Shown: positions 45,966-59,330, counted from the stretch's first letter. The stretch: DNA of 64,000 nt from Chlorocebus sabaeus (GCF_047675955.1 NC_132928.1:46184889-46248888); one strand, 5' to 3'. The notes: a model not told the origin generated them from the sequence alone. A program made the numbers and translations.

Positions 45966-46239
45966 CAGGTACAAACAAGTACAAATTTTGTTCTTAAATG
46001 ACTCCACAAAGTCCAAGTTACTTCTATTTCTTTCAAAGTAGAATAACAAAATTATATGACATAAAAAACTAATGTTGGTTTATCTAGGAACATTAACACT
46101 TAAGTCAATTAGCCTAAATTAAAAGATCTGTTCATAAAGGAAATAGATTATATCTAAAATTTTTATCAAAAGGACCACAAGAAATAAATTTTAACTCAAA
46201 TGCCATGGTCGGCTTGTGAATGAAATTCCCTTTCATCCT

Positions 46240-46436
46240 GGATCTAATTTTGTGAAGACAGTTTTATTGGAACACAGCCACACACATTCATTTACATGTT
46301 GTCCATGGCTGTTTCCAGCTACCAAGGCAGAGCTGAGAGTTGAGACAACCACCACATGGCCCACCAACCCTAAAATATTTACTATCTGATCCTTTAACAG
46401 AAAACGTTTGCCATCTCCTGCTCTAAGGAATATCTG
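46240..46436 (+). mobile_element. hAT-Charlie-like DNA transposon fragment
   Basis: 'cagttttattggaacacagc' then 'aaaatatttactatctgatc' and 'aaaacgtttgccatctcctg'. It is the same family as the minus-strand copy at 26660-26815. The exact family name is uncertain. Confidence 0.7.
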
Positions 46437-46940
46437 ATGAAAAGAACGAGAAGCAAAACATCTTTAAGTTCCCAAACCAAATTACAGTTATAAGGAATCA
46501 TCAACAATAATGTCTGCAGAGTAAAAGTCTGTGTTTATTTGTTTTTATTAGTTAATATCTTAATCTTGTCACAAAGTGGACTATTTTAAAATATATAGTC
46601 TCATATAATTAGAAACAGTACTTGCAGGCCATGCTATGTTTTTGATAGAATCTACTGACAAACTCTTTAAAACAAAGTTTGGCTTATATACTATTATCCT
46701 AACTTTTTTTTTTCTGTATCCCCAAAATATCCATTTAGACAGGTGGGAGGGTTAAGCTAAGAGTTATTGCCTCACAAGAAAAGGAATCTCCATCTTCCCA
46801 CCCCTAAGCAACTATTAGCTCTCTTTTTTAAAAATAATGTACTAGAAATCAAATCAATGGACATGTAACCTTATATAAATGTTTTAATAGATTAGCACAA
46901 AATTGGCTATATCATTATTTTACTTTATAAAGAAAAAAAT

Positions 46941-47232
46941 AGTCCAGGCATGGTGGCTCACACCTGTAATCACAGTACTTTGGGAGGCTGAGGCAGGAGG
47001 ATCACTGGAGCCAGGAGTTTAAGATCAGCCTGGACACCAGAGGAAGACCTCATCTCTACAAAAAACAAAAAATTAGCTGCCGTGGTGGTGTGTACTTGTA
47101 GTCCCAGCTACTCAAGAGCCTGAGGTGGGAAGACTGCTTGAGTCTAGAAGTTCTGAAGCTGCAGTGAATCGTGATTGTGCCACTGCATTCAAACATGGGC
47201 AATGGAATGAGACTTTTGTCTCCAAAGAAGAC
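46941..47232 (+). mobile_element. AluJ
   Basis: 'agtccaggcatggtggctca' to 'gagacttttgtctccaaaga'; many substitutions indicate age. Confidence 0.88.
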
Positions 47233-47764
47233 AATTGTTCTATGGTTTTGTTACAAAGACCATCAATGAATTAACATTAAAGTTTACAGCCAATGCTCAT
47301 ACACAGAGGCAGAATTTTAAAATGTTTTTTCTTGGCAGAGGGTATGGCAACATGAATTCCTTTTAATTCTTTAAGCTGAAGGAATTAATGAAAAGAATGA
47401 ACCAAGAATAAAATCACCATGCTTTCAATAATAAAGTAACACTATTAAACGTAGCTATCAAAATATAGTCTTAGTTATTAATTAATAGGAAAAATTAAGC
47501 AATTCTATCAAGCAATAAAAAAAGAAAAAGTCATCAAAAGGCTGAACAAAATATGGAACATTCAGTGACAGTCAAATATGCTGAAAGCTAATAAACTGAA
47601 ACAATAAATACTCGTGGAATAATCAAGATCTATAAATACATTTAAAGCATTCTAAGTACTTAGTATTATATACTATACTACAGGTACTATAGTAGAGGTA
47701 GTAACAGGTACCAGGTACATTAGAATATATGTAGATACTATAGTGCCTATAAGTACAGCTAACA

Positions 47765-47975
47765 CTATATGCAGCATTTACTATTGCCATTGTTCTAAGA
47801 GCTTTACATAAATTATCTACTTCACACTAAGTACTGTTATTGTCCCCACTTTATAGCTCAAGAAACCCAAGGAGATAGAGGTTATTAAGTAGTATCGTTA
47901 GCCAAGGTCATAGTAAGTAGTAGAAGTAGCATAATCAATATGGCTCCAGAGTATAACTCCTAACCCTCATTTTAT
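47765..47975 (+). mobile_element. MIR
   Basis: 'tgttctaagagctttacata', 'actttatagctcaagaaacc', 'gttagccaaggtcatagtaa' in canonical MIR order. Confidence 0.7.
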
Positions 47976-48229
47976 GATAGTATATAATAGTTCCTCTCTT
48001 ACACAAGGGTATGAAAAAAAAAATTTGAAATGTTTGATAGTAACAACCCATAGAACTGGAGCCTTCAATACTTCACAATTTTATGATAATTTTTCAAATA
48101 ATGTTACTAGAGGAAAATACTAAAATTCGGGTTATCTTCTTTAACAAATATCTTGATTATATATAGCATTTATGTAACAATGCTAGGTAACAAATACAGG
48201 ATAATCTCTTTTAAGAATATATAGTCTAA

Positions 48230-48534
48230 CAGCTGGGCGCGGTGGCTCACGCCTGTAATCCCAACACTTTGGGAGGCTGAGGTGGGCAGATCACCTGAGG
48301 TCATGAGTTCAAGACCAGCCTGGCCAACACAGTGAAACCTTGTCTCTACTAAAAATACAAAAATTAGCCTGGCGTGGTGGCATGTACCTGTAGTCCCAGC
48401 TACTCTGGAGACTGAAGCAGGAGAATCACTTGAACCTGGGAGGTGAAGGTTGCAGTGAGCCAAGATCACATCACTGCACTCCAGCCTAGGCGACAAAGCG
48501 AGACTCTGTCTCAAAACAAACAAACAAACACAAA
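48230..48534 (+). mobile_element. AluS
   Basis: 'agctgggcgcggtggctcac' to an AAACAAACAAACAAAC tail. A perfect 17-bp target-site duplication AAGAATATATAGTCTAA lies at 48213-48229 and 48535-48551. Confidence 0.95.
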
Positions 48535-49239
48535 AAGAATATATAGTCTAAGATTCATGGTTTAAAAATGTAAAGGTATTTCCAAGTCAGGGCACATAAA
48601 ATGGGAGATTCCTTCTGCCTGAACTCCCGAGCCCCTCTGAGCAGAATTCAGGAATGTAAGTCAACATCTTCTAAACTCACAGCTGCTAGGGAAAGTGAAT
48701 CACTCTCTTTTATTTTGGGAGAACACGCTGGGAGCTGTTTTTTTTTTTTAAAGAAATCTAACCAAAAGCCACAAGTTAATTTGTTCACTTGTTTGACAGA
48801 GTTCTCAGGAATACTTGGGATAATAACAGCATTTATCAATCATAGCCATAAACACAATAATCTAATCATAATTATTTATGCTGAATAATTGGCCAGACAT
48901 AAGGTAAGCATGCACTTAATGTGTGCACATGCGTGTACACCCACACACACCTCAAGTCTCACAATATTAATCAGAGATATATAAATCATATTGCTCTACT
49001 GTTGAATTTCATGGAAAAGAAAATCTAGAGAAGATGCTGCTCCTAAAGGAGTTTTTCTTGCACATGTTAATAAAAATAGTAATTTGCTTTCTCTTTACGG
49101 CACTTTAGGGCTCAGGAAGCATTTTCAAATCTCCCAACACGACAATACTCTATACCACAACATTCGCTCCCTAATTTATATTCTTTAAAAATGTGTACCT
49201 AGTTTTATTAAGGACCAACACTGGTCTGAGAATTTCAAA

Positions 49240-50650
49240 GGATGGGAAGGAGTTATTCTTCCAAGCAGAAGAAATACCAGAACAATAAAAAGTAAAGCTA
49301 AGCTAGTGAGTGAGCATCAAATGCAAGGTAGAAAGCCACAGATAATGAAGCTAAAGAATCCAGACAGAGCACACTGTGACAGGCCTTGCATGACATGCCC
49401 TGGAGTTCTGATTCTGTCCTTTAATAGGAAACCAGAGCTGAACTTAAAGCAAGAGCATAGCATTGTTAGATTTACATTTTAAAAAGATTACTATAGATAT
49501 AAGACTGGAAGTAAGGATGTGCTAATACGGATGAATGGAAAAACCCAGATTCAAGAAATACCTGGTAAGTTAAGCCAAAAGAAAGGAAGACAAAGCAGAG
49601 GAAAGAGTAGTTTGGCCGGCTGGGTATATGAGAAGGTGGCGAATGCAAAAAAGATAGTGTTCAGGGCTATACCCATAATACCTACAATAATGCCTTGACT
49701 GCGGCAACTGTTCACTAAAAATGTGTTCAATTTGCTGAATTAATGAATGCGTAAGCAGGCATTCAGAGATAAGTATCAAGCAAAGGGGAGACTTGAGACT
49801 AGGGATACAGCACTGATGTGATCAGTACATTGATGGCAGTTAAAACCATGACAGTAAATGTAACTGCCCAGAAACACAGAATGGTGGAGCTAATTCTCTG
49901 TTTTCATTTTTAAAGGGTAGATGAAAGACACTCCATGAAGAATACCAAGAAGAAATTGGTGAATAGTCTAAGAGCAAGAGAAGAGTGGAGTATAGAAAAT
50001 AAGAGAACAAAAAGGAAGAGTAGTCATCAATATCACAGGCAGCTGAAAAGCACTATGAGATAAATAAGGACTGGAAAGTGTGTCAGATTTGGTGAAATAA
50101 GGGTCAATGATAGCCTTGCCAGAGAAAAGATTACATGAGGATGCAGGAGGTTGAGGAACAAATAAGAGAGAGAAGTTTACATCAACTCTTAGGATGCTGG
50201 GCTGTGTAAAGAGAAAGAGATGGAGGCTATGGCTAAACAGAAGTTTCTTCCCCTCCCCACCAATTGGAGAGACACTTGAGAGTATTTAGAATAAAGGAAA
50301 GAAGCTGGAAGAAATGAATAGGTTGAAGATATAGGAGAAAATAAAACTGACAGCACTGTCCTGGAAGAGATAGAAGGAAATAAGAATGATATTATTAAGA
50401 TAGGAAGACGACTGGCCTTGAAAAAGAGTCAGGATAAAATTGGAGGTTGGTAAGGTTAAACAGAAATGTGTTAGAATTGGGAAATACTGGGGGTAGGGAG
50501 ATGTTAAGAGAATTTACAGCTGTATTTCCTCAATTTCAGAGATAAGGTAGATCCTATCTGTGTCTGAAAGAAAGAGTGGGATAAGCTGTGGAGAATGGTA
50601 AATATTTGGGATAATTACAAAATGACAAAGAAAAGAATGCAGAAAAAGTG
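49240..50650 (+). repeat. Old interspersed repeat, copy B, family unassigned
   Basis: Purine-rich sequence with 'acatgccctggagttctgat', 'gttagatttacattttaaaa', 'agattactatagatat', in the same order as copies A (8524, 15221) and C (58040). An L2/MIR-like 3' end may be embedded at about 49675-49750. No coding content is supported. Confidence 0.4.
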
Positions 50651-50702
50651 TTAAGAGCCATGTGGATTAGACAAAATGGAAAAATTAATACAAAAAATAT
50701 AT

Positions 50703-51008
50703 TGGCCAGGTATAGTGGCTCATACCTGTAATCCCAGCACCCAGCACTTTGGGAGGCCGAGGTGGGCAGATCACCAGAGGTCAGGAGTTTGAGACCAGCC
50801 TGGCCAACGTGGTGAAACTGTCTCTACTAAAAATATAAAAATTAGCCAGGCATGGTGGCGGGTGCCTATAATCCCAGCTACCCAGGAGGCTGAAGCAGGA
50901 GAATCGCTTGAACCCAGGAGGCGGAGGTTGCAATGAGCTGAGATCACACCACTGCACTACAGCCTGGGCAACAAGAGTGAGACTTGGTCACAAACTAAAT
51001 AAATAAAT
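50703..51008 (+). mobile_element. AluS
   Basis: 'ggccaggtatagtggctcat' to an AAATAAATAAATC tail. A small CCCAGCA duplication near the start ('cccagcacccagcactttgg'). Confidence 0.92.
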
Positions 51009-51284
51009 CAAGGTATCAACAGAAAAACTGGCAGAAGACCAAACTGATAATTCAAAAAAGGAAATACTACGAGTAAGCACAAATTAAAATAAGTAATTTT
51101 TTTTTTTACTCTAAATAGTCAAATTGGTAACACTGGCAGATACCTACTTTTAAGGACCTCTAGGTAAGGTGACAGATACAAAGGCATGTACATAATTTTA
51201 ATACAATAAAGGTGAGTGCAAGGATAGACATATGCCTAGAATACAACTAAGAAGAAGAGCCACTGGGAGTGTTAGAAAAGATAA

Positions 51285-51375
51285 GGGCCATAACAACTAG
51301 AAGAATGCCTTGGCCATGGCAGCTGTTCACTAAAAATTGTTGAATTTGTTGAATTACTGAGTGATAAAATACGAA
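51285..51375 (+). mobile_element. L2 3'-end-like fragment
   Basis: 'gaatgccttggccatggcag' then 'gttgaatttgttgaattact' resembles an L2 3' end and also the stretch at 49675-49750. Confidence 0.45.
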
Positions 51376-52084
51376 CCATACAGGAGGCAGTTTTATGTAA
51401 TGGAAAGTAACATAAAGCAAAAAGACTCGGGTTTGAATTTGGGCCTTCCTACAAATAAGTAGTGCTATCTTGGAGCTTCTAAAAAGACTGTTTCCTCATC
51501 CATAAAACGAGAATACAAACTACTTTTCAAAGTTGCTATGAGGAATAAATAAGACAAGTAAGTTATATAAAAGAATCTAAATGATCATTTGAATAAGGAG
51601 GGGTAATCTGACTGTGACATGAATAGTTCAATGACCACCAAATTACTTTTGCTAATCTGGTTACTGACTGGCTAGTCAGGTGTCCCTCCCTCCCCTCGTT
51701 GCTTCATGAGATCCCTTTTGAAGGGGCACACTGGGTTGAAAAAGACATTTCAAAGTTGTAGTAAAAAACCCTAGGTCCTCTACCACCACAAGCGACAAAA
51801 GAAAAACAGTTTAGATGTCATGACGACTATGTTCTTAGTATAAATAGAAAATAAAACCAGAGGCAGATACATAAAAATTACAAAATAATTGAATCAGGGT
51901 GTTACTTTTTTCTTTTTTGTTTTTCTCCAAACATTAGTTCTGATTACATTATTTAACAAATATATTTTTAAAATTGGACCTGATATATCAAGACAATTAT
52001 AAATTATAGAAATGCCACACTGATAACAGACTAAACTCATCTGCTAAGAATTAACCAGCAGTAAAATAACAATATAGTTTAATC

Positions 52085-52310
52085 ACTTGTTATTTGCCAG
52101 GTTTTAGCTTTCATATTACTAAATCTTTGATTCTCACAATAATTCTATCAGGTAAGTAATAATATTATGCCCATTTTGATGATGAGGGAATAGAGGCACA
52201 GAGTGGTTAAATAACTTGCCCAAGGTCACATAACTAGGAAATGGCAGAGCCTGGGTTCCACCCTTGCAATCTAGTTCCAAACCTGAGCTCATAAACATAT
52301 TTAAGGCCTT
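52085..52310 (+). mobile_element. MIR
   Basis: 'tattatgcccattttgatga', 'acttgcccaaggtcacataa', 'ggcagagcctgggttccacc' follow the MIR consensus closely. Confidence 0.8.
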
Positions 52311-53949
52311 CTGAAATGGCCAGGCTAGAGGTATCACTCTCCTAGTATCAGCTCATAGAAGCAACTACCATCTCTTGGTTAAAAGTCGCATCTTTGAGAT
52401 CAAGTATCTTTGCATGTTCAGTCATTATAAGCTGCTGTAGCAATAGTTATTACTTCACATGTACAAGAGGGCTTCTCTAGCATACTATCATACACCTATT
52501 TCTACAGGCACTTGGGAGGCTTGATTGCATCCATGCTGACACACAGAACAGCAAGCTGATGCTACCTGCACTCACACGATTTACTATGTTAAAAAAAAAA
52601 AAAACAACAAAACACAGAAATTTTCATTCTAAAGGATGATGCATAAATCATTTGTCCCTATGTTTATCATAAATATTCAGAGACCTCATACAAAACAATT
52701 TTTTTAAAAATCTACTTCAGTAAAAATTTTAAAAGCTTCCTTGGACCACAAGATATAAACGCTCAAGACAAAGCAAACGTAAGCCAAGGTTCTCATGAAG
52801 TCACATAAATAATAAAACTTTAGCATGCCCCATCCCGATCTTGGCCAAAATCAAATGCTTCAGGAAGATTCTAATTTCATTAGTGTTCACAGAGTATGAA
52901 TAATACACATCTCCAAAAGGAATAAAAACAAGCAGAAATCCCTTGTAATTTTTATCCTACCTAATATTACTTGATTTCAGATGCTCCTCTGATTTCAAGT
53001 TTTCGGTCCTCATCTGGGACTTAAATGAAACGTTTTCTCCCACAATGACTATCTGCAAGAACATCCAATTTCTCATAAGGTAGAATGGTTTAAGACATTC
53101 TAGATAGAGGAGAGGAGGAAAATATGAGTTAACCCACAATAACAAGAGAACCCTATGAAGAAAATTATTTTATCTTTATTTGAAATGACTTAATGTGAAA
53201 GGTAAAGGAAAAATGTCAAAGTCTTTTTTTTTGTTGTTTAATGTTTCTTAGAACAAACATTTAAAAATTTATATTTCTAACAGATTCTAGTTATAGACCA
53301 AAATATTATTCTAATGTTCCTCACTGTCTGAAAACTGAGTGATCACTACAGGACAAACAGATACCAGTTACCAAGCAGGACTCTTTTAAGATCAGGGTGA
53401 GAATGCCCTGTAGAACACGGAAGCAGATGAACTCCTTACTGAAGAAAAAATATGTAAAACAAAACAATCATGTAAAAAATATGTAAAACAATTAAAACAC
53501 AATTATAGGTAGTATGAATAATGCTAAGATCAGTTGAAACTGTCAGGTTTTTCAATTCTCATTTACTGTACAAATTTGGTCATTTTTATATCATAGATGC
53601 AGTGTTAACGACTAAGTGTACCATGATGAAAAAAATCGATGTGATCCCTGCCATGGATTTAAAATCTAATGTAGAGACAGACCAACAAGGAAGGAGGCAG
53701 CAGTGGTTAAAAGCATGGCTTTGGGAGTCACACTTTCTGCACTCCAATGGTTTGTCAGGTGTAAATCAAGTCACAAGAAAACAGTACAATTTCTTGGGGA
53801 CCTCAATTTAACTCAAAGATTTGGACAAAGTAAGTTATTATTATTGCTAGTGATAATTGCTTACGTTTATAATTAGTATGTGCCAAATACAAAGCTAAAT
53901 ATTCTATATGTATGATATCATAAAATGGGAGTATAATATAGTAAGAATG

Positions 53950-54185
53950 TCTTATATTCAAACTGCCTAGGTTCAAACCAAGCTCTGCCACTTACTAGCT
54001 GTGTAACCTTAGGTGAATTACTTCTCTATGCCCCAGTTTTGCTAGAAATGAGATGGATATAGTAAAATACCTACCTCATTGAGGTGTTTTGAGGATTAAA
54101 TGAGGTAACAGAAGTAAAGCACTTAGGACTGTTCCTTGGTAAGTAAGCCCTCAAAAAATGTTGGCCATTATTGTCATTATCATTT
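53950..54185 (+). mobile_element. MIR
   Basis: 'ctctgccacttactagctgt', 'gtaaccttaggtgaattact', 'attaaatgaggtaacagaag' are MIR signatures. Confidence 0.8.
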
Positions 54186-54439
54186 TATAGTTATTACTCC
54201 TCCCAGCAATCCTAAAAGGTAAATGCTATTATTATCCTCAGTCTATAAATTAGGAACTTAAGAACTCACACTAATCAATTTTAAAATAGAACATTTTTCA
54301 TAATTCTTCACAATAAAATATGCCTTAGGAGAAATTTCAAATATGTGGCAGGTCTATGCAGACTTTGCTGCCATACTTCCAAAGCATGTATTCAATCTCC
54401 CGTGACTTTAGTTGCACTTTAGTGGAAAAGAATGAGAGA

Positions 54440-54865
54440 AAATATTTTATGATAAAACTCAAGTTCCTCAGCATAGCATATAAAGTCCCACAGCTTTTTA
54501 CTTTATACTTTATGATCCAGTAAACCTCAATTACTTTTAGTTTCTTGTTGTTTTGCCCCTCAGTATCCTTATTCATGCTTTTTCACTCATCCTAGAATGC
54601 CCTCCCACTTCCCTCCTTGTCTGGTTAACCCATTCTTGTATTTTAAACTCAGCAACTCCTAAAAGCAAGTCTTAGTTTGGCTGAGTACTCCCAGTGCATC
54701 TTAATGCCCACATTTATTATTGGACTCACAGTACTACAATGAAGTTATTTGTGTACACATTCCCTTCACTAGAGATTGTCCTATTCAATCATGCATATGT
54801 AGTGCCTCACATAGTGCATGGCATACAAGTTGCTCAAATAAATTCAGGTTAATTTGGACTAAATA
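54440..54865 (+). mobile_element. L2 3' fragment
   Basis: 'cagcatagcatataaagtcc', 'ctagaatgccctcccacttc' and the 3' end 'gtgcatggcatacaagttgc' plus 'tcaaataaattcaggtt'. Confidence 0.7.
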
Positions 54866-55689
54866 GTTTCTCAATAAAAGGTAAAGATCCTAAAAATTCA
54901 AGGTTTCTCAAACCTGACAATAGTTTTAAAAGTCTTCACCGAAAACAATCTGAAAGGTTTTTCATCTGAGAACCAGGAATAACATACTTTTTCTTAAGAA
55001 AACCTACCATTTTATACAGTCAATCAGAGAAATACATAGTCATTTACTTGGCTCTCTGAAATTCACATTTTATTTTCATCGTAGTGGGATCTATATAACA
55101 TATACAGAACATTAAATATTTCTGCAGAAATACAAAATCTAAAATTTCAAACAGAACATAAGCTCACAACCCAAATGAATGAAACAAGTAGGTTAAGCCA
55201 TAAATAACAGGAAAGTTATTTCCCCTAATCTCAATTTTTACGTTAAACGAGGTATGCCAAAACAATGCTTTCCAAAGCAATGAACCCAATGCTTTTTAAA
55301 AAATAGTCCTTTTTTTGGCAACAACCCCTGTACCTTCTTGAAATAATAAACAGATTAAAATTAGTATCTCAATATATAAATGGTCAGATAAGACCACCTT
55401 AGATGATATAACAAAATAATCAGACGCTTGCACATACAGATAAAAGGTTAATAGAATTCCAAACAAGAAGGATACCAAAATGAAAGCAAAAATGAGTAGA
55501 TACTAGAATTAAAAGTAGTGTTAAAGTAAGTAATAGCAGACTAAATTTATTTGGAAATGGTAAGAATATGAAAAAACTGACAAAGGGACAACATTACAAG
55601 ACAAAGTACAAGGAGTTAATGCGAAGAAAACAGGCTGTCAAGAGAACAAGACAAGCCACAGACTGGAAGAAAGTACGTGTAAAACATGC

Positions 55690-56735
55690 ATTTCATAAAT
55701 GACTTATCTGAAATATACAAAGAACTCTTGAACAATAAGAAAACAAGCAACTCGATTAAAAAATGAGCCAAAACCTTAACAGACACCTCGCCAAAGAAGA
55801 TATCAGATGGCAAATAAGCATGTGAAAAGATGCTCCACATAGTCTTAGGGAAATGCAAGTTAAAACAATGATACACTACTACACTATTAGAATGGTCAAA
55901 ATCCAGAACAATTACAAAACCAAATGCGAATGAGAATGTGGAGCATGGGGAACTCTCATTCACTGCTATTGGGAACGCAAAACAGTACAGTCACTTTGGA
56001 AGACAGTTTAGTAGTTACTCACAAAGCTAAACATAATCTTACCATATGACTCTTGGTATTTATTCAATTGAGCTGAAAACTGATGTCTACACAAAAACCT
56101 GCACATGAGTATCATATCAGTTTTATTTATAATCACTGAAAACTAATTTATCCATTCACCTACTGAAGCAACCAAGATATCCCTCAGTAGATGAAAGGAT
56201 AAACAATCTGTCGTACATCCAGACAACAGATTATTATTTAGCACTAAAAAGAAATGAGCTATCAAACTATGAAAAGACATGAAGGAAACTTAAATGCATG
56301 TTACAATCTAAAATGACTATATACCACAGGATTCCAACCATATGACATTCCGGAAAAGGCAAGAACTATGGAGGTAGTAAAAAGATCAGTGGTTGCCAGG
56401 AGTTGGAAGGGAAGAGAGGGGGAATTGACAAGTGGAACAAAGAGGATTTTTAGGGCAGTGAAAATACTCTGTACTATACAACGGTGGATACATGTCATTA
56501 CACACTGGTCCAAACCCACAGAGTGTACAACACCAAGAGTGAACTATAATGTAAAATGAACTTCGGGTGAATATGATGTGTCAATGTAAGTTCATCAATT
56601 GTAACAAATGTACCACTCTGGTGGGGGACGCTGATAATAGGGGAGGCTATTCATGTGTGTGAGCAAGGGGTATATGGGAAATCTCTATACCTTTCTCGCT
56701 ATTTTTCTGTAAACCTAAAGCTGCTTTAAAGGAAA
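55690..56735 (+). mobile_element. Old L1M 3' part (ORF2 end and 3' UTR)
   Basis: 'gacacctcgccaaagaagat', 'atgagaatgtggagcatggg', 'aagatcagtggttgccagga', 'acactggtccaaacccacag' and 'tgtaaacctaaagctgcttt' are in L1M order. It is heavily mutated with no open ORF2. Confidence 0.85.
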
Positions 56736-56817
56736 AAGAAAACAAGGTGTAAGCATATCCTTTGACAGGTGACAGTGAACAAAAATCAGGTTGGAAAAAG
56801 AAACCGTGATTTTTGGG

Positions 56818-57084
56818 TTTTTTTTTAACTCTATTGCCCAGGCTGGAGCGCAGTGATGCAATCATGGCTTACTGCAGCCTCAACCTCCTGGGCTCCTGCT
56901 TTAGCCACCCAAGTAGCTGCAACTAGAGGCATGTGCCACCACAGTTGGCTAATTTTTGTATTTGTAGTAGAGACAGAGTTTTGTTATGTTGTCCAGGCTG
57001 ATCTTGAACTCCTATGCTCAAGTGATCCTCCCGCCTCGGCCTCCCAAAGTGCTGGGATTACAGGTATGAGCCACTGCACCCAGC
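56818..57084 (-). mobile_element. AluJ
   Basis: T-rich tail, 'ctctattgcccaggctggag' to 'atgagccactgcacccagct', with an internal deletion in the left arm. Confidence 0.88.
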
Positions 57085-57462
57085 TGAAACAGTGCTTTAT
57101 AAAATGTAAAGCTCCATAAAATTTTAGATCAGGGAGAAATAAAGTTCAACTTTCTAACTTGGTACAGGTAGATAATATGAAAGATGGACAAGTTAACTCA
57201 ACTAGCAACAATATTTAAGATACTGTCTGATTTAACTAAACAAAATATGCTATAAATTATTGTGGTACAAATAGTACATTCTCTACTTCTAGGTACTCTT
57301 TGAAACTGAAAAACAAAAGATACTCAAAAGTCAAACTTGATATTCTCACAAGAGCCATTATTTAGCCCATACTTCCAGATGACAATTTAATTATCTAGAC
57401 AGTTCTTTTTCTTAATTATTTTCCTGAGTAAAGAAATGGGTGCTGTATAATAAAATAATCTG

Positions 57463-57770
57463 GCCAGGTGCGGTGGCTCATGCCTGTGACCCCAGCACTT
57501 TGGGAGGCCAAGGCAGGTGGGATCATGAGGTAAGGAGTGCGAGACCAGCCTGGCCAAGATGGTGAAACCCCCCTCTCTACTAAAAAAAACAAAAATTAGC
57601 CGGGTGTGGTGGTGGGCACCTGTAATCCCAGCTATTCTGGAGGCTGAGGCAGGAGAATCGCTTGAACCAGGGAGGCGGAGGTTGCAGTGAGCCAAGATTG
57701 CAGCACTGCACTCCAGCCTGGGCCACAGAGCAAGACTCCGTCTCCAAATTAATTAATTAATTAATTAAAC
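57463..57770 (+). mobile_element. AluS with an (AATT)n tail
   Basis: 'ggccaggtgcggtggctcat' to 'gactccgtctccaaattaat'. The tail has become a tetranucleotide repeat of five to six AATT units. Confidence 0.92.
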
Positions 57771-58039
57771 AAATTAAACCAGATACAGATTATATAAAAC
57801 CTGTGATCGATTATTAACAATGAATCACACACTTCTTGGCATTTGCACCCCTGGAGCTCCTACTGACCCTGGGGTTTGGCCATGTGACTTACTTTGGCCA
57901 ACTGGACTTCAGTAAATGTGACACTGAGACTTTTTAAGCACTGGCACATTTGGGCTTGCCCTTTTGGAACACCATTAAAACATTATGAAGCTGAGGATGA
58001 CAGACAACTTGGGAAGAGAGACCCAGTTTTCTTAGCTAT

Positions 58040-58990
58040 CACAGCCACTCCAGTTGAGGGCCCAGACATTTGAGCGAAGTTGTTTTGGACTATGCAGGTC
58101 AGACTTAACTTGATCTAGATGGTCTGAGATATGGGAAACTACCAAGCAAAAATTTTTGGACATTTTAAGCAAAGGTATGACATGAATGTAATTAACTGGT
58201 AGTTTCTTAAAGAGTTTTGTTAAAGGGATCAGAGGAAAGAGTGGGAGAACAGATATCATTTGGAAGTCATCAGCATATAGATATTCGTTAAAGCCCATGA
58301 GATGGGATGACATTACCAAGGGAGTGTTAAGAGGCAGAAACTCCAATATTTAAGGGCCAGACTAAGCCTGTCCAACCCATGGCCCACAGACCACATGCAG
58401 CCCAGGACAGCTTTAACTGCGGCCCAACACAAATTCATAAACTTTCCTAAAACATTATGAGATTTTTTTGCAATTTTTTAAAGCTCATCAGCTATCATTA
58501 GTGTTAGCGTATTTTATGTGTGGCCCAAAACAATTATTTTTCCAATGTGACCCAGGGAAGCCAAAACACTGGACACTCCTGGCTAGACTGAGAAGGAAAC
58601 AAATAGTAAACAGATTGAGAACCAGTGGCCAAAGAAGTAGGAGGTAAATTTGTTAAACAAAGTGTCCCAGAAGCCAAATAAAGAAAAAGCTTCAAGAAAA
58701 GAGGGCAGAATGAATAAATGCTCCTGAAGAATAAAGTAAAATGAGGCCTGAGAACTAACCACTGGATTTAGTAATGTGGAAGTCACCGAGGATCTTGTTG
58801 TAAGAGGGGAGGAACTGAGGCTAAAATTGAATTTAGACAATACTGTCTGGGAAAAGAAAGAGGCAGCAGCTAGAGAGAGATGTGAGGGTCATAACAGTTT
58901 TTAAGATGGAATATGTAACTTTTTTTAATAGGATGGGATAAACAACAACACAGAAAAGATCCAATAGAGAAACATAATGGGTAAATACAG
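58040..58990 (+). repeat. Old interspersed repeat, copy C, family unassigned
   Basis: 'tttggaagtcatcagcatat', 'gatgggatgacattaccaag', 'gagaaccagtggccaaagaa', 'tagtaatgtggaagtcaccg'. It is interrupted at 58362-58587 by a DNA transposon-like piece. It shares phrase order with copies A and B. Confidence 0.5.
58362..58587. mobile_element. DNA transposon-like fragment nested in copy C
   Basis: 'gtccaacccatggcccacag' through 'aacattatgagatttttttg' to 'agccaaaacactggacactc'. I recognise it as a common medium-reiterated DNA element with inverted GTCCAA/TTGGAC-like ends, but cannot name the family. Confidence 0.6.
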
Positions 58991-59099
58991 TCTCAGGAGG
59001 GCCATAGGGACTTATTTAAATACTGCATACATTTAAAAGGAAAAAAGTCCCTGAATGAAAGAATAAGAAGTTAATATATAGAGAAGGAAAGATAACTAA

Positions 59100-59330
59100 T
59101 TATTATTGGGGATCTACTAAATGACAAGTGAAGAACATAAGCCATCCTGGGTTTAGTTTTCATGACAACCTGAGATTATAACCATTTTTCCAATTTTATG
59201 ATTAAAGAAACACCTAGAGATTTTAGGAAACTTGCCCAACGCCACAAAGATGGTAAGTGCTAGGACTGGAATTCAAATCCAGGTACAGTATCAGAATTCT
59301 GGAGCCTAACTCTTTCTGCTCATCATTTTA
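59100..59330 (+). mobile_element. MIR
   Basis: 'aacttgcccaacgccacaaa', 'gctaggactggaattcaaat' and 'ttctggagcctaactctttc' in MIR order. Confidence 0.75.
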
